Assembly (NCBI RefSeq): GCF_002027545.1
Contig: NZ_MXAN01000098.1
Coordinates: forward strand, 10,138 to 24,553
Origin: Moraxella lacunata
GTDB lineage: Bacteria > Pseudomonadota > Gammaproteobacteria > Pseudomonadales > Moraxellaceae
DNA: 14,416 nucleotides
Direction of reading: 5' to 3'
Part shown: piece after piece, positions 1-7,315 of the stretch
Layout of the letters: each line of letters opens with the position of its first letter
Numbering within the stretch: the first letter of the stretch is position 1
Notes under the pieces: model-generated
Seen by the model: only the letters and a program-made list of their open reading frames with translations
Databases searched by the model: none
Told to the model about the DNA's origin: nothing
Position numbers and translations under genes: made by a program

Positions 1-30
1 GGAAAGAGATTTAATGTAAAGCGAGTAATC

Positions 31-726
31 ATGACGATTTTTAAAAATTTCCTAAAAACCACCACTATTACAACCGCTATCTTGGCAGGGGCAACTTTAT
101 CTGCAAATGCGTCTGATTTATCAGGATTTTCTGCCACTTATGTACTAAAAGCAGATGGCAAAAAGGGCACAGCAACACGCACCTTAATTAAAAATGGAGA
201 TGATTACCACTATCATGTAAAAGCCAGTGCCGCAGGCGTGGCAAGTGTAAACCAGTCGGCAAGTTTTAGCCTATCCAACGGCAGAATCGTACCATCTAGC
301 TCCAATATGTCGGTGCGAGTGTTGGGCGTGGGACGCACTCATAATATCAAGTTTAATAACTCCGCCAAATCCGTGGTTAGCACGTATAAAGGCAAATCCA
401 CCACGCTTAGAATGAACGGACAAGCCTATGATGATTTGAGTTTAGAAGCCCAAATCCGTCAAGAACTGATTAACGGTAAGTTTAGTGGAAATTATCATTT
501 GGTTAAGAAAAATGAAATAGAAGCCACCAGATTTAGACGTTCGGGCAGTAGCAAAATCACCGTTCCTGCGGGTACTTATGACGCCATTCGCATTGACCGT
601 GTGCACGATGACAAAGGGCGTGCCACGAGCTTTTGGCTTGCCCCCAGCCTAAATTATCTACCAGTCAAAGTCAGCCAAACCAATGACGGCAAAGTCATTA
701 GTATGGAATTGACTAAGGTGAATTAA
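31..726 (+). CDS. Secreted DUF3108 family protein
   Basis: The 231-residue product opens with a Sec-type signal peptide: a lysine-containing N-terminus, a hydrophobic stretch around residues 11-24 and a likely signal peptidase I cut after A25-N26-A27. The mature part is rich in beta-strand-type sequence and includes a segment near the C-terminus (VPAGTYDAIRIDRVHDDKG) and FWLAPSLNYLPVKV. Those are features I associate with DUF3108, a periplasmic or outer-membrane-associated family of unknown function in proteobacteria. No catalytic motif or lipobox cysteine is visible. The ATG at 31 is the only start that keeps the signal peptide; only 30 bases lie upstream, so its promoter is outside the window. 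It ends at a strong terminator, so it is transcribed separately from pyrH. Family assignment is from recognition, not a search. Confidence 0.8.
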   Translation: MTIFKNFLKTTTITTAILAGATLSANASDLSGFSATYVLKADGKKGTATRTLIKNGDDYHYHVKASAAGVASVNQSASFSLSNGRIVPSSSNMSVRVLGVGRTHNIKFNNSAKSVVSTYKGKSTTLRMNGQAYDDLSLEAQIRQELINGKFSGNYHLVKKNEIEATRFRRSGSSKITVPAGTYDAIRIDRVHDDKGRATSFWLAPSLNYLPVKVSQTNDGKVISMELTKVN

Positions 727-767
727 AAGTGGGTTCATTAAAAAGTGAATTAAAGACAAATTTAAAA

Positions 768-801
768 TTAAAAAAGGCGGACAGGGTTTCGCCTTTTTTA
801 A
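768..801 (+). terminator. Intrinsic terminator after the DUF3108 gene
   Basis: A perfect 12-bp stem (ttaaaaaaggcg at 768-779 with cgccttttttaa at 790-801) encloses a 10-base loop. The GC core is followed by six T residues, and the matching A run makes it potentially bidirectional. It separates the DUF3108 gene from the pyrH promoter. Confidence 0.85.
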
Positions 802-802
802 T

Positions 803-832
803 TTTACAATATTTGGCAAAATGTGATAAAAT
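803..832 (+). promoter_or_regulatory. Probable sigma-70 promoter for pyrH
   Basis: TTTACA (803-808) lies 18 bases before TAAAAT (827-832). The latter has an upstream TG at 824-825, giving an extended -10. It starts immediately after the terminator and about 35 bases before the pyrH start codon, which fits a short leader. Identified by eye only. Confidence 0.6.
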
Positions 833-867
833 TACTTAATTTGTATTTAAATTATAACAGGTGTGCC

Positions 868-1611
868 ATGTCAGACGTCCATAATCCCAACGACAAAAAT
901 CCAAAATTTTCCCGTATTCTACTCAAACTCTCAGGCGAAGCCCTAGCAGGGGGCAAAGACATGGGCATTGATGCGTCCATTCTTGACCAAATGAGCCTGT
1001 CTATCGCCCATTTGCGTGGGCTTGGCGTGCAAGTGGGGATTGTCGTTGGCGGTGGTAACTTGTATCGTGGCAGTACACTCCAAAAAGAAGGGCTTGTCGG
1101 ACGAGTTACAGGCGACCAAATGGGTATGCTTGCTACCGTGATGAACGGGCTTGCCATGCGTGATGCCCTAGTCCGCCGTAACATCAAATGCCGTCTCATG
1201 TCCGCTCTTAATATCGCCACCATTGGCGAGCCGTATTCTAGTCGTGAAGCCATTCGCCACCTAAATAATGGCGAAGTGTGCATTTTTGTGGCAGGTACGG
1301 GCAATCCGTTTTTTACCACCGATACGGCGGCGTGTTTGCGTGGGATTGAGATTGAAGCAGGTCTCATCTTAAAGGCAACCAAAGTGGACGGCGTGTATGA
1401 TAAAGACCCAAGCGTTCATGCCGATGCGGTCAAATACGACAGCCTAACCTTTGACAAAGCCCTAGAAGACAAATTGGGCGTTATGGATTTGACCGCCATT
1501 GCCCTATGCCGTGAACACAACGTGCCGTTGCAAGTGTTTGATATGAACAAGCCCAATGCTCTATTAAATGTCGTTATGGGCGAAAAAGAAGGTACACGAG
1601 TGTATCATTAA
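868..1611 (+). CDS. pyrH: UMP kinase
   Basis: Cytoplasmic UMP kinase of the bacterial amino-acid-kinase fold: phosphorylates UMP to UDP with ATP, the committing step toward UTP, CTP and all UDP-sugar wall precursors. The 247-residue product shows the N-terminal phosphate loop KLSGEAL (K20-L26), the glycine-rich [10 protein letters not shown], the [13 protein letters not shown] segment that binds nucleotide, and [13 protein letters not shown] near the ATP site. Length matches the family (about 240). I use ATG 868, not the in-frame GTG at 823: the latter lies inside the extended -10 promoter and would add a poorly conserved AT-rich leader, whereas 868 has AGG 7 bases upstream. First gene of the essential cluster, followed by frr as in most proteobacteria (tsf usually precedes it, but not here). 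A large inverted repeat follows 22 bases after the stop. Confidence 0.97.
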   Translation: MSDVHNPNDKNPKFSRILLKLSGEALAGGKDMGIDASILDQMSLSIAHLRGLGVQVGIVVGGGNLYRGSTLQKEGLVGRVTGDQMGMLATVMNGLAMRDALVRRNIKCRLMSALNIATIGEPYSSREAIRHLNNGEVCIFVAGTGNPFFTTDTAACLRGIEIEAGLILKATKVDGVYDKDPSVHADAVKYDSLTFDKALEDKLGVMDLTAIALCREHNVPLQVFDMNKPNALLNVVMGEKEGTRVYH

Positions 1612-1632
1612 TTCAATTTTTGGTAGTAGTCT

Positions 1633-1743
1633 AAAAAGTATGCTGAACTAGGTTTTCCGTTCGCCCTGAGCTTGTCGAAGGGCAGGAAAACCGTTAGGTT
1701 TCCCAAGCTCACCACGAACGGTTTTCCTTGTAGCATACTTTTT
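1633..1743. repeat. MITE-like 111-base near-palindrome
   Basis: Bounded by perfect 12-bp inverted repeats (aaaaagtatgct 1633-1644, agcatacttttt 1732-1743). Inside lie 18-base inverted arms with three mismatches (1657-1674 and 1704-1721), containing the widely seen gagcttg / caagctc REP-type core. Alternative pairings also exist: ggttttcc 1651-1658 with ggaaaacc 1685-1692, and aggaaaaccgt 1684-1694 with acggttttcct 1718-1728. It has no coding potential. The right arm ends in five T residues, so the transcript could also act as a terminator or processing site after pyrH. Confidence 0.75.
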
Positions 1744-1780
1744 GAACCAGAGCCCAATTTTTATTGAATTTAAAATTAAC

Positions 1781-1809
1781 TTTAAAAACTGTTAAATCTT
1801 GCTTATTAT
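1781..1809 (+). promoter_or_regulatory. Possible promoter for frr
   Basis: TTTAAA (1781-1786) and TATTAT (1804-1809) are separated by 17 bases. The -35 match is weak in an AT-rich spacer. If used, the GGGCGAAT inverted repeat at 1822-1841 would lie in the frr leader RNA. Confidence 0.3.
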
Positions 1810-1817
1810 GCTGATTG

Positions 1818-1843
1818 GTAGGGGCGAATTGCAATTCGCCCTA
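1818..1843. repeat. GGGCGAAT inverted repeat, copy 1
   Basis: The core 1822-1841 is a perfect 20-base palindrome (gggcgaattgcaattcgccc), preceded by gtag. Belongs to a short repeat family seen five times in this window. It ends 47 bases before the frr start codon. Confidence 0.8.
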
Positions 1844-1890
1844 ATGTAACAAAATCAATGTTTAGTAAATATTGCAAATAGGAAACCCTT

Positions 1891-2445
1891 ATGATTAACC
1901 AAATCAAAACAGACGGCAAAGCCCGTATGGAAAAATCGCTTGAAGCCCTAGAAAGTGCGTTTGCCAAACTGCGTACAGGACGGGCTCACCCTGGTATTTT
2001 GTCAGGCGTTATGGTAAGCTACTATGGCTCGGATATGCCCCTAAACCAAGTGGCAAGCGTGAACGTAGAAGACAGCCGCACCCTACTTGTACAGCCCTTT
2101 GACCGCTCTATGGTGCAAGCGGTGGATAAGGCAATCCGTGAAGCGGATTTGGGGCTTAATCCCATGACTGCAGACGTGATTCGTGTGCCAATGCCTGCCT
2201 TGACCGAAGAGACTCGTAAGGATATGCAGAAATTGGCTCGCTCTGATGCCGAGTCTGCCCGTGTGTCGGTGCGTAATATCCGCCGTGATATGCTAGGCGA
2301 CATCAAAAAACTCGTCAAAGACAAAGAAGCCAGCGAAGATGACGAACGCCGTGCCGAGACCGACATTCAAAAGCTGACCGATGACTTTATCAAAGCAATC
2401 GACACTCGCCTTGCCAAAAAAGAAAGCGAGCTTATGGAAGTCTAA
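1891..2445 (+). CDS. frr: Ribosome recycling factor
   Basis: Cytoplasmic factor that, with EF-G, splits the post-termination ribosome so its subunits can be reused. The 184-residue product matches the usual 185. It shows the hallmark [11 protein letters not shown] segment near residues 27-37, [22 protein letters not shown] in the beta domain, and the helical-bundle C-terminus with [24 protein letters not shown], the conserved arginine-rich helix that contacts 23S rRNA. AGGAAA at 1880-1885 sits 5 bases before ATG 1891, a good ribosome binding site. It lies downstream of pyrH as in most bacteria, but separated by 279 bases of repeats and AT-rich sequence, so it may have its own promoter. No obvious rho-independent terminator follows. 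Confidence 0.97.
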   Translation: MINQIKTDGKARMEKSLEALESAFAKLRTGRAHPGILSGVMVSYYGSDMPLNQVASVNVEDSRTLLVQPFDRSMVQAVDKAIREADLGLNPMTADVIRVPMPALTEETRKDMQKLARSDAESARVSVRNIRRDMLGDIKKLVKDKEASEDDERRAETDIQKLTDDFIKAIDTRLAKKESELMEV

Positions 2446-2531
2446 GTTATGTCTTTTTAGGGCGTGCCTACCCTTTATATTTGCAATGAAAAATAGGGGA
2501 AATCGCACGTTTTTCAAGGAAAAGTCCGCAG

Positions 2532-2551
2532 TTGATATTAAAATATCAACA
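2532..2551. repeat. Short inverted repeat before a mini-ORF
   Basis: gttgatatt (2532-2540) and aatatcaac (2543-2551) are perfect 9-base inverted arms around aa. The site lies just upstream of an AAGGA and a five-codon ATG ORF (MKNKI, 2564-2581) in the frr-uppS spacer. Its function is unknown; it could be an operator-like site, an RNA hairpin, or a remnant. Confidence 0.45.
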
Positions 2552-2655
2552 AGGAATTTGACGATGAAAAACAAGATTTAACCATTTTTCATGCAAAAAC
2601 AGTGTTTTATCTCTAAAATATTTTAAACGTTAAATTGTGTTGCAAAGGTTCAGCA

Positions 2656-2686
2656 CGCCCTATATAGGGCGAGCCATTCGCCCTAT
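2656..2686. repeat. GGGCGA inverted repeat, copy 2 (compound)
   Basis: A perfect 16-base palindrome cgccctatatagggcg (2656-2671) overlaps a second hairpin with 9-bp arms (atagggcga 2664-2672, tcgccctat 2678-2686). The arms share the gggcga/tcgccc core of the repeat family but are arranged as two competing stems. It ends 37 bases before the uppS start. Confidence 0.65.
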
Positions 2687-2723
2687 TTGTATCATTTACC
2701 ATTGACCAATCCGCCTATCTATC

Positions 2724-3473
2724 ATGCCAAATGCCCCATTACCCCCCATTTTAAACCTGCCCCAACACATCGCCATTATCATGGACGGTAACAACCGCTA
2801 TGGCAAGGCTCATGCTTTGCAGGCAGGGGCAGGGCATATCAAGGGCAAAGACGCACTTGACCCCATTGTGGAACATTGTTTGGCACGGGGGGTTAAAGTT
2901 TTGACGGTGTTTGCGTTTTCGTCAGAAAATTGGGCAAGACCACAGGCGGAAGTGGATTTGCTCATGCGACTCTTAGAAAGCACCATTCACGAGCAAATGC
3001 CCCGCATGAATAAATACCAAATTCGCCTAAGATTTATCGGCGACAGGTCAATGCTAAATTCCGACCTGCAAGCCCTTATGACAGACGCAGAAAGTAAGAC
3101 CGCCCATTTTGACAAAATGACGCTTGTCATTGCAATCAGCTATGGCGGACAATGGGACATCGCTCAGGCGTGCCAAAAATTAGCCATACAAGTCCAAAAA
3201 GGCGAACTTACCCCAAGCGATGTCAATGCAAATCTTATCGCAGAGAATGTAGAACTTGCCGATTTGCCCGATGTGGATATGCTCATTCGCACGGGGGGCG
3301 AGTACCGCATTTCCAACTTTTTGCTGTGGCAGTCGGCTTATGCCGAGCTGTTTTTTACCGAGACGTTGTGGCCTGATTTTGGGGCGGACGAACTTGATAA
3401 GATGATACAAGACTTTGGCAATCGTGAAAGACGTTTTGGTAAAACCAGCGAACAGGTGCAAGCACAAGGTTGA
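2724..3473 (+). CDS. uppS: Undecaprenyl diphosphate synthase (cis-prenyltransferase)
   Basis: Adds eight isopentenyl units in cis to farnesyl diphosphate, making the C55 carrier for peptidoglycan and surface glycans. The 249 residues match the family. Visible elements are the catalytic IIMDGNNRY motif (D21, N23, R25), FAFSSENWARP, and the C-terminal LIRTGGEYRISNFLLWQ (R189, R195) followed by E208, equivalent to E. coli R194, R200 and E213. The first motif reads DGNNRY where most enzymes have DGNGRW; I recall similar variants in Acinetobacter and Moraxella, so it looks like a family trait, not damage. ATG 2724 has no recognisable Shine-Dalgarno sequence (upstream is pyrimidine-rich), yet no better in-frame start exists before the catalytic motif. 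It precedes cdsA and dxr as in other gammaproteobacteria. Confidence 0.95.
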   Translation: MPNAPLPPILNLPQHIAIIMDGNNRYGKAHALQAGAGHIKGKDALDPIVEHCLARGVKVLTVFAFSSENWARPQAEVDLLMRLLESTIHEQMPRMNKYQIRLRFIGDRSMLNSDLQALMTDAESKTAHFDKMTLVIAISYGGQWDIAQACQKLAIQVQKGELTPSDVNANLIAENVELADLPDVDMLIRTGGEYRISNFLLWQSAYAELFFTETLWPDFGADELDKMIQDFGNRERRFGKTSEQVQAQG

Positions 3474-3510
3474 TGTTTGGCATGGTTGATTGATGAGATT
3501 TAAAAGGTTT

Positions 3511-3535
3511 GTAGGGGCGAATCACATTCGCCCAA
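3511..3535. repeat. GGGCGAAT inverted repeat, copy 3
   Basis: gggcgaa (3515-3521) and ttcgccc (3527-3533) flank a five-base loop, preceded by gtag like copy 1. It lies in the 134-base uppS-cdsA spacer, about 73 bases before cdsA. Confidence 0.75.
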
Positions 3536-3607
3536 TTTCCTATGCTTTCAAATATTATCAATCAACATTTTATAAATTTAAAAAACCCATAATAAAAAGG
3601 CAAAACT

Positions 3608-4438
3608 ATGTGGCAACGAATAAAAACTGCAATCGTACTTGTGATTATCGTGGGCGTAGCGATGTTCACCAGTCGTCAGCCCTTTTTGTTTTTGCCACTT
3701 TTGACCGTAGGCACGCTCATTGCGTCCCATGAGTGGACAAAACTCATGCCCAAACGCAAACAACCTGCCCAGTTTATTGCTCTGATGCTTGTGGTTACGC
3801 TTGTCAGTATTTTTGTGTCTGTCTCTTGGGTGGTGTGGTGGGTGCTGTCCTTTGGGATATGGCTTATGGCAACCAAATGGGTGCTTGTTTATCCTATCCA
3901 AGAAAAATGGTACGGCAAACGCCTATTTTTTATGGGAATTGTCATCTTGACCGCCAGCATTACCGCCATGTACAGCCTATGGCAGGTGTCGCCTTGGTGG
4001 CTTATATATGTGTTTCTTTTGGTGTGGTGTGCTGACAGTGGGGCGTATTTTGTTGGGCGTAAACTTGGCAAACGCAAACTTGCCCCCAACGTCTCGCCCA
4101 ACAAATCCATAGAAGGGCTGATTGGCGGTATCATCACGGCAAGCCTTGTGGCGGTGGGCGTGGGCTTTGGGTTAAAACTTGACACAGTAGCACTTGTTGC
4201 CTTTTTGGGCTTGTCGGGCTTGACGGTATTGGCAAGCGTGCTTGGTGATTTGTTTGAATCCATGCTAAAACGCCGAGCAGGGATTAAAGACTCTGGCACT
4301 ATCTTACCAGGGCATGGCGGTGTGCTTGACCGCATTGATAGCTTATTGTCGGCTACGCCTGTGTTTGCTCTTGGGGTCTTGGTGCTCGTGTATTTGGGTG
4401 TATTGCCTGCACTTGGTGATTTAAAGGGGCTTTTGTGA
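3608..4438 (+). CDS. cdsA: Phosphatidate cytidylyltransferase (CDP-diacylglycerol synthase)
   Basis: Inner-membrane enzyme that condenses phosphatidic acid with CTP to CDP-diacylglycerol, the branch point for all phospholipids. The 276-residue protein is mostly hydrophobic, with multiple predicted membrane helices (for instance residues 10-35, 55-90, 95-145, 175-215 and a final one near 250-270). The diagnostic signature sits at S218-D244: SMLKRR, then KDSG, then the GHGGVLDRID catalytic/metal segment, all matching the family pattern. The segment WCADSGAYFVGRKLGKRKLAPNVSPNKS is also typical. AAAGG at 3596-3600 lies 7 bases before ATG 3608. Its stop codon overlaps the dxr start (TGATG), indicating translational coupling. 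Length is close to E. coli CdsA (285). Confidence 0.96.
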   Translation: MWQRIKTAIVLVIIVGVAMFTSRQPFLFLPLLTVGTLIASHEWTKLMPKRKQPAQFIALMLVVTLVSIFVSVSWVVWWVLSFGIWLMATKWVLVYPIQEKWYGKRLFFMGIVILTASITAMYSLWQVSPWWLIYVFLLVWCADSGAYFVGRKLGKRKLAPNVSPNKSIEGLIGGIITASLVAVGVGFGLKLDTVALVAFLGLSGLTVLASVLGDLFESMLKRRAGIKDSGTILPGHGGVLDRIDSLLSATPVFALGVLVLVYLGVLPALGDLKGLL

Positions 4439-5640
4439 TGACAGCATTGACGGTACTTGGAGCGACAGGTTCCATAGGTGATAGCACGCTTGACATCGTT
4501 CGTCATGTAGGATTGCCTGTGTATGCCTTGTCGGGCTTTGGTCGCTTGGATAAATTATTTAAACTGTGCGTAGAATTTCGCCCAAGTCGTGTGGGTGTGC
4601 CATCTGATAAGGTGGATGAATTTGTTGGGCGATTAAAATCGGCAAATTTGGCGATTGACGTGGTGGGCGGTCAAAATGGTTTGATGGATTTGGCAGGCGA
4701 TAAAGGGGCGGATAAAGTTGTGGCGGGCATTGTTGGTTCAGCAGGGCTTCGCTCTACTTTATCGGCAGTTCAGGCAGGGCAAACCGTGCTACTTGCCAAT
4801 AAAGAAAGCCTTGTCATGGCAGGTGAACTCATCATGAGTACCGCACGCAGGCATGGAGCAACCCTTTTGCCCATTGACAGTGAGCATAATGCCATTTTTC
4901 AATGTTTGCCAAGGGCGGTTCAAGACGATAATACCGCCATTCATCGCAGTGAATTTGGCATAAAAAAATTGTGGCTGACCGCAAGTGGTGGTGGATTTTT
5001 ACACAAGTCTTATGATGAGATGAAAAATGCCACAGTAGCCCAAGCCGTATCTCACCCCAACTGGAACATGGGCAGTAAAATCACGGTGGATTCTAATACC
5101 ATGATGAATAAGGGCTTGGAGCTGATTGAGGCTTGTCATTTGTTTAACCTATCTGACGCTCAGATTGACATTGCCATTCACCCCCAAAGCATCATTCACT
5201 CTATGGTGGAATATGTGGACGGCTCTATTTTGGCACAACTTAGTTCACCTGACATGAGAGTACCCATTGCCCATGCTTTGGGATACCCTAATCGCATGGA
5301 TGGCGGCGTGAAATCATTGAGCTTATTTGACATATCCGCCTTAGAATTTACCCGCCCCGATAAGAACAAATTCAAATCCCTAGACCTTGCCCGTCATGCC
5401 ATACGGACAGGTACTGGGGCATGTGTTGCCTTAAATGCGTCTAATGAAGTGGCGGTATCGGCATTTTTGGATGGTCGCATTCGCCTAACCGACATCGCCG
5501 ACACGGTGGAGCGTGTGTTACATGATGATGAATTGGGGGCACAATTTGGCAGACATTTTGATGAGCTTGACGAGATTTTGGCGTTAGATAAACGGGTGCG
5601 AGATAGGACGGACGTTTATTTAAGAAAGTTAATGGATTGA
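4438..5640 (+). CDS. dxr: 1-deoxy-D-xylulose 5-phosphate reductoisomerase
   Basis: Cytoplasmic NADPH-dependent enzyme converting DXP to 2-C-methylerythritol 4-phosphate, first committed step of the non-mevalonate isoprenoid pathway and the fosmidomycin target; its product ultimately feeds UppS, encoded two genes upstream. The 400 residues match the family (E. coli 398). Seen in order: NADPH-binding LGATGSIGDSTLDIVR (near residues 7-22), the LLANKESLVMAG segment, metal-binding D147-S148-E149, the flexible-loop region SHPNWNMGSK, and the substrate/metal segment ending K225-G-L-E228 (E. coli K228, E231). I choose ATG 4438 over the adjacent in-frame GTG 4435: it shares one base with the cdsA stop, with AAGGGG about 9 bases upstream. 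No terminator is evident after it. Confidence 0.96.
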   Translation: MTALTVLGATGSIGDSTLDIVRHVGLPVYALSGFGRLDKLFKLCVEFRPSRVGVPSDKVDEFVGRLKSANLAIDVVGGQNGLMDLAGDKGADKVVAGIVGSAGLRSTLSAVQAGQTVLLANKESLVMAGELIMSTARRHGATLLPIDSEHNAIFQCLPRAVQDDNTAIHRSEFGIKKLWLTASGGGFLHKSYDEMKNATVAQAVSHPNWNMGSKITVDSNTMMNKGLELIEACHLFNLSDAQIDIAIHPQSIIHSMVEYVDGSILAQLSSPDMRVPIAHALGYPNRMDGGVKSLSLFDISALEFTRPDKNKFKSLDLARHAIRTGTGACVALNASNEVAVSAFLDGRIRLTDIADTVERVLHDDELGAQFGRHFDELDEILALDKRVRDRTDVYLRKLMD

Positions 5641-5654
5641 TTTTAATGGTTTTT

Positions 5655-5674
5655 TACATTTGAATTAAAATGTA
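5655..5674. repeat. Small AT-rich inverted repeat after dxr
   Basis: tacattt (5655-5661) and aaatgta (5668-5674) form a 7-bp stem with a six-base loop, 14 bases after the dxr stop and followed by an AT-rich run. It could weakly terminate or stabilise the dxr transcript, but such stems arise by chance in AT-rich DNA. Confidence 0.25.
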
Positions 5675-5691
5675 TTTTTAAATTTAAATGC

Positions 5692-5715
5692 GTAGGGGCA
5701 ATTTATTCGCCCAAA
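5692..5715. repeat. GTAGGGGC..TTCGCCC repeat, copy 4
   Basis: A 24-base unit starting gtaggggcaattt and ending attcgcccaaa, identical to the unit at 5794-5817. Compared with copies 1 and 3 the left arm lacks the cga, so pairing is limited to gggc/gccc plus aat/att. It lies in the 220-base dxr-rseP spacer. Confidence 0.75.
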
Positions 5716-5793
5716 TTTACCCAATTATCCAAAATTTTAAAACCAAATCTTTATATTGATTAAAATTACCATTTAAAAATTTTTGAAGGTATT

Positions 5794-5817
5794 GTAGGGG
5801 CAATTTATTCGCCCAAA
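5794..5817. repeat. GTAGGGGC..TTCGCCC repeat, copy 5
   Basis: Exact 24-base duplicate of the unit at 5692-5715, 102 bases downstream in the same orientation, ending 43 bases before the rseP start. The sequence between the two copies is AT-rich and noncoding. Confidence 0.75.
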
Positions 5818-5860
5818 CCAATTTGTTGGCAAAACAAAAAACTAAGAGAACCCAAAAAGC

Positions 5861-7213
5861 ATGACCGCTTTATATTTATTTTTATCCGCCTTGCTTGTCC
5901 TTACGCCCCTTGTCGCCTTGCACGAGTGGGGGCATTATATCGTGGCACGGCTGTGCGGAGTTAAGGTTTTGACTTATTCTATCGGTTTTGGTACTCGGCT
6001 GTTTGGCTGGACAAGTCCCAAAACAGGCATAGATTATCGCATTTGTGCGATACCGCTTGGCGGATATGTCAAAATGCTGGACGAGCGAGAAGGGGACGTT
6101 GCCGAGCATGAGCGACATTTGGCATTTAACAATCAGCACCCCTTAAAGAAAATCGCCATTGTCATCGCAGGGCCGTTGATGAATTTTATCATCGCCATTG
6201 GGCTGTTTTTTGTGCTGTTTTTACAACCAAGCGAGCAGTTATCGACCAAAATCGGACGGATTGTGAGCGATAGCCCTGCCCAAGCGAGCGGACTTGTGGT
6301 GGGCGAGACGATACACGCCATTGACGGCAAAAATACGCCCACGTGGGAGAGTGTGAATTTTGCCTTAGCTGACCGCATGGGCGAGCGTGGGGCGGTGGTT
6401 GTGGCGACCGATAAGGGCAAATATAGCGTGCAGGTCAATGACTTTATGCAAGGGGCGGACAAGGGTAAAGACCCGCTTACCGCCCTTGGCACATTATCTT
6501 GGCGACCTGTCATACCGCCTGTGATAGGCTCGCTGGCTGCTGACGGAGCAGGGGCGTTAATGGGGCTAAAAGCAGGCGATAGGATTAGCCACATTGACGG
6601 CAAAGAGATAAAAGACTGGCTGACCGCCACCGAGATTATCCAAAATAATCCCGAAAAATCGCTCACGTTTGGCGTTGTCCGAGACGGGCAAAACATGGAT
6701 ATCAAGGTCATGCCAAAAGCGGTCAAGGTGGATAATCGCACGGTTGGGCAAATCGGGGCAAGGGTGCAAGAGACCAAAATTACCGTTCCCGATGATTATA
6801 AGATGACGGTAAACCATACGCCATTAGAAGCTCTACAAAAATCCTTTATCAAAACTTATGATTTGTCCGTGATGACCGTGAAATCCATGGGTAAGATGCT
6901 AACAGGGCTGATCGGACTTGATAATTTGTCTGGCCCGATTAGTATCGCTCAGGTCTCTAAGGACAGCATACAGATGGGCTGGCAACAAGTGTTGTCTACC
7001 GCAGGGCTGATTAGCCTATCGCTTGCCGTGCTAAATCTGTTGCCGATACCTGTGCTGGACGGTGGGCATTTGGTGTTTTATACTTATGAATTGATAGTGG
7101 GTAAGCCCATGAGTGAGCGACTACAAATGGCAGGCTTGCAAATGGGTATGTTACTACTGTTTGGTATGATGATGCTAACCATTGGTAATGACATCTCACG
7201 AATGTTCGGTTAG
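5861..7213 (+). CDS. rseP: Site-2 intramembrane zinc protease RseP
   Basis: Inner-membrane metalloprotease; in E. coli it makes the second cut of the anti-sigma factor RseA, releasing sigma E during envelope stress, and clears leftover signal peptides. The 450-residue length equals the E. coli protein. The zinc motif HEWGH is at H21-H25 within the first membrane helix. A second helix spans about residues 98-120, two PDZ domains follow (about 130-205 and 220-310), then a third helix with NLLPIPVLDGG, whose LDG at L399-G401 supplies the third zinc ligand (D400; E. coli D402), and a last helix near 426-446. HEWGH has tryptophan where E. coli has phenylalanine, a conservative change. AAGAGA at 5844-5849 lies 11 bases before ATG. 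No RseA or RpoE gene is in the window. It sits directly before bamA, as in many gammaproteobacteria. Confidence 0.95.
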   Translation: MTALYLFLSALLVLTPLVALHEWGHYIVARLCGVKVLTYSIGFGTRLFGWTSPKTGIDYRICAIPLGGYVKMLDEREGDVAEHERHLAFNNQHPLKKIAIVIAGPLMNFIIAIGLFFVLFLQPSEQLSTKIGRIVSDSPAQASGLVVGETIHAIDGKNTPTWESVNFALADRMGERGAVVVATDKGKYSVQVNDFMQGADKGKDPLTALGTLSWRPVIPPVIGSLAADGAGALMGLKAGDRISHIDGKEIKDWLTATEIIQNNPEKSLTFGVVRDGQNMDIKVMPKAVKVDNRTVGQIGARVQETKITVPDDYKMTVNHTPLEALQKSFIKTYDLSVMTVKSMGKMLTGLIGLDNLSGPISIAQVSKDSIQMGWQQVLSTAGLISLSLAVLNLLPIPVLDGGHLVFYTYELIVGKPMSERLQMAGLQMGMLLLFGMMMLTIGNDISRMFG

Positions 7214-7315
7214 GGCGAAAATCTAACCACTTGGTAGGGCAATAGAAATGCCAATAAACGCTAAGCATGATTTTTGGTAATAATTGGGCAATATTTAAAG
7301 AAAATTTTTAAAAAT

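Noticed and set aside
852..1382. 176-residue minus-strand ORF opposite pyrH
   Set aside because: Shadow of pyrH; no ribosome binding site, signal or recognisable domain, and low-complexity composition typical of antisense frames.
2381..2581. 66-residue plus-strand ORF across the end of frr
   Set aside because: First third overlaps frr in another frame, no ribosome binding site; only the last five codons (with their own AAGGA) are noted separately.
2743..2800. UppS DGNNRY motif as an inactivating mutation
   Set aside because: Catalytic D21, N23 and R25 and the distal R189, R195 and E208 are intact; the variant resembles what I recall from related Moraxellaceae.
3889..4506. 205-residue minus-strand ORF opposite cdsA/dxr
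   Set aside because: Overlaps the well-supported cdsA signature region; composition rich in S, T, P and K as expected of an antisense reading.
5692..5817. CRISPR-like direct repeats
   Set aside because: Only two 24-base copies separated by 78 bases, related units scattered elsewhere, and no cas genes.
6133..6777. 214-residue minus-strand ORF opposite rseP
   Set aside because: Antisense shadow of rseP with no start signal or family resemblance.
7208..7250. Degenerate sixth copy of the GTAGGGGCGAAT repeat and a terminator after rseP
   Set aside because: gtagggcaat...atgccaat only loosely resembles the family, and the ggttag/ctaacc stem has no following T run.
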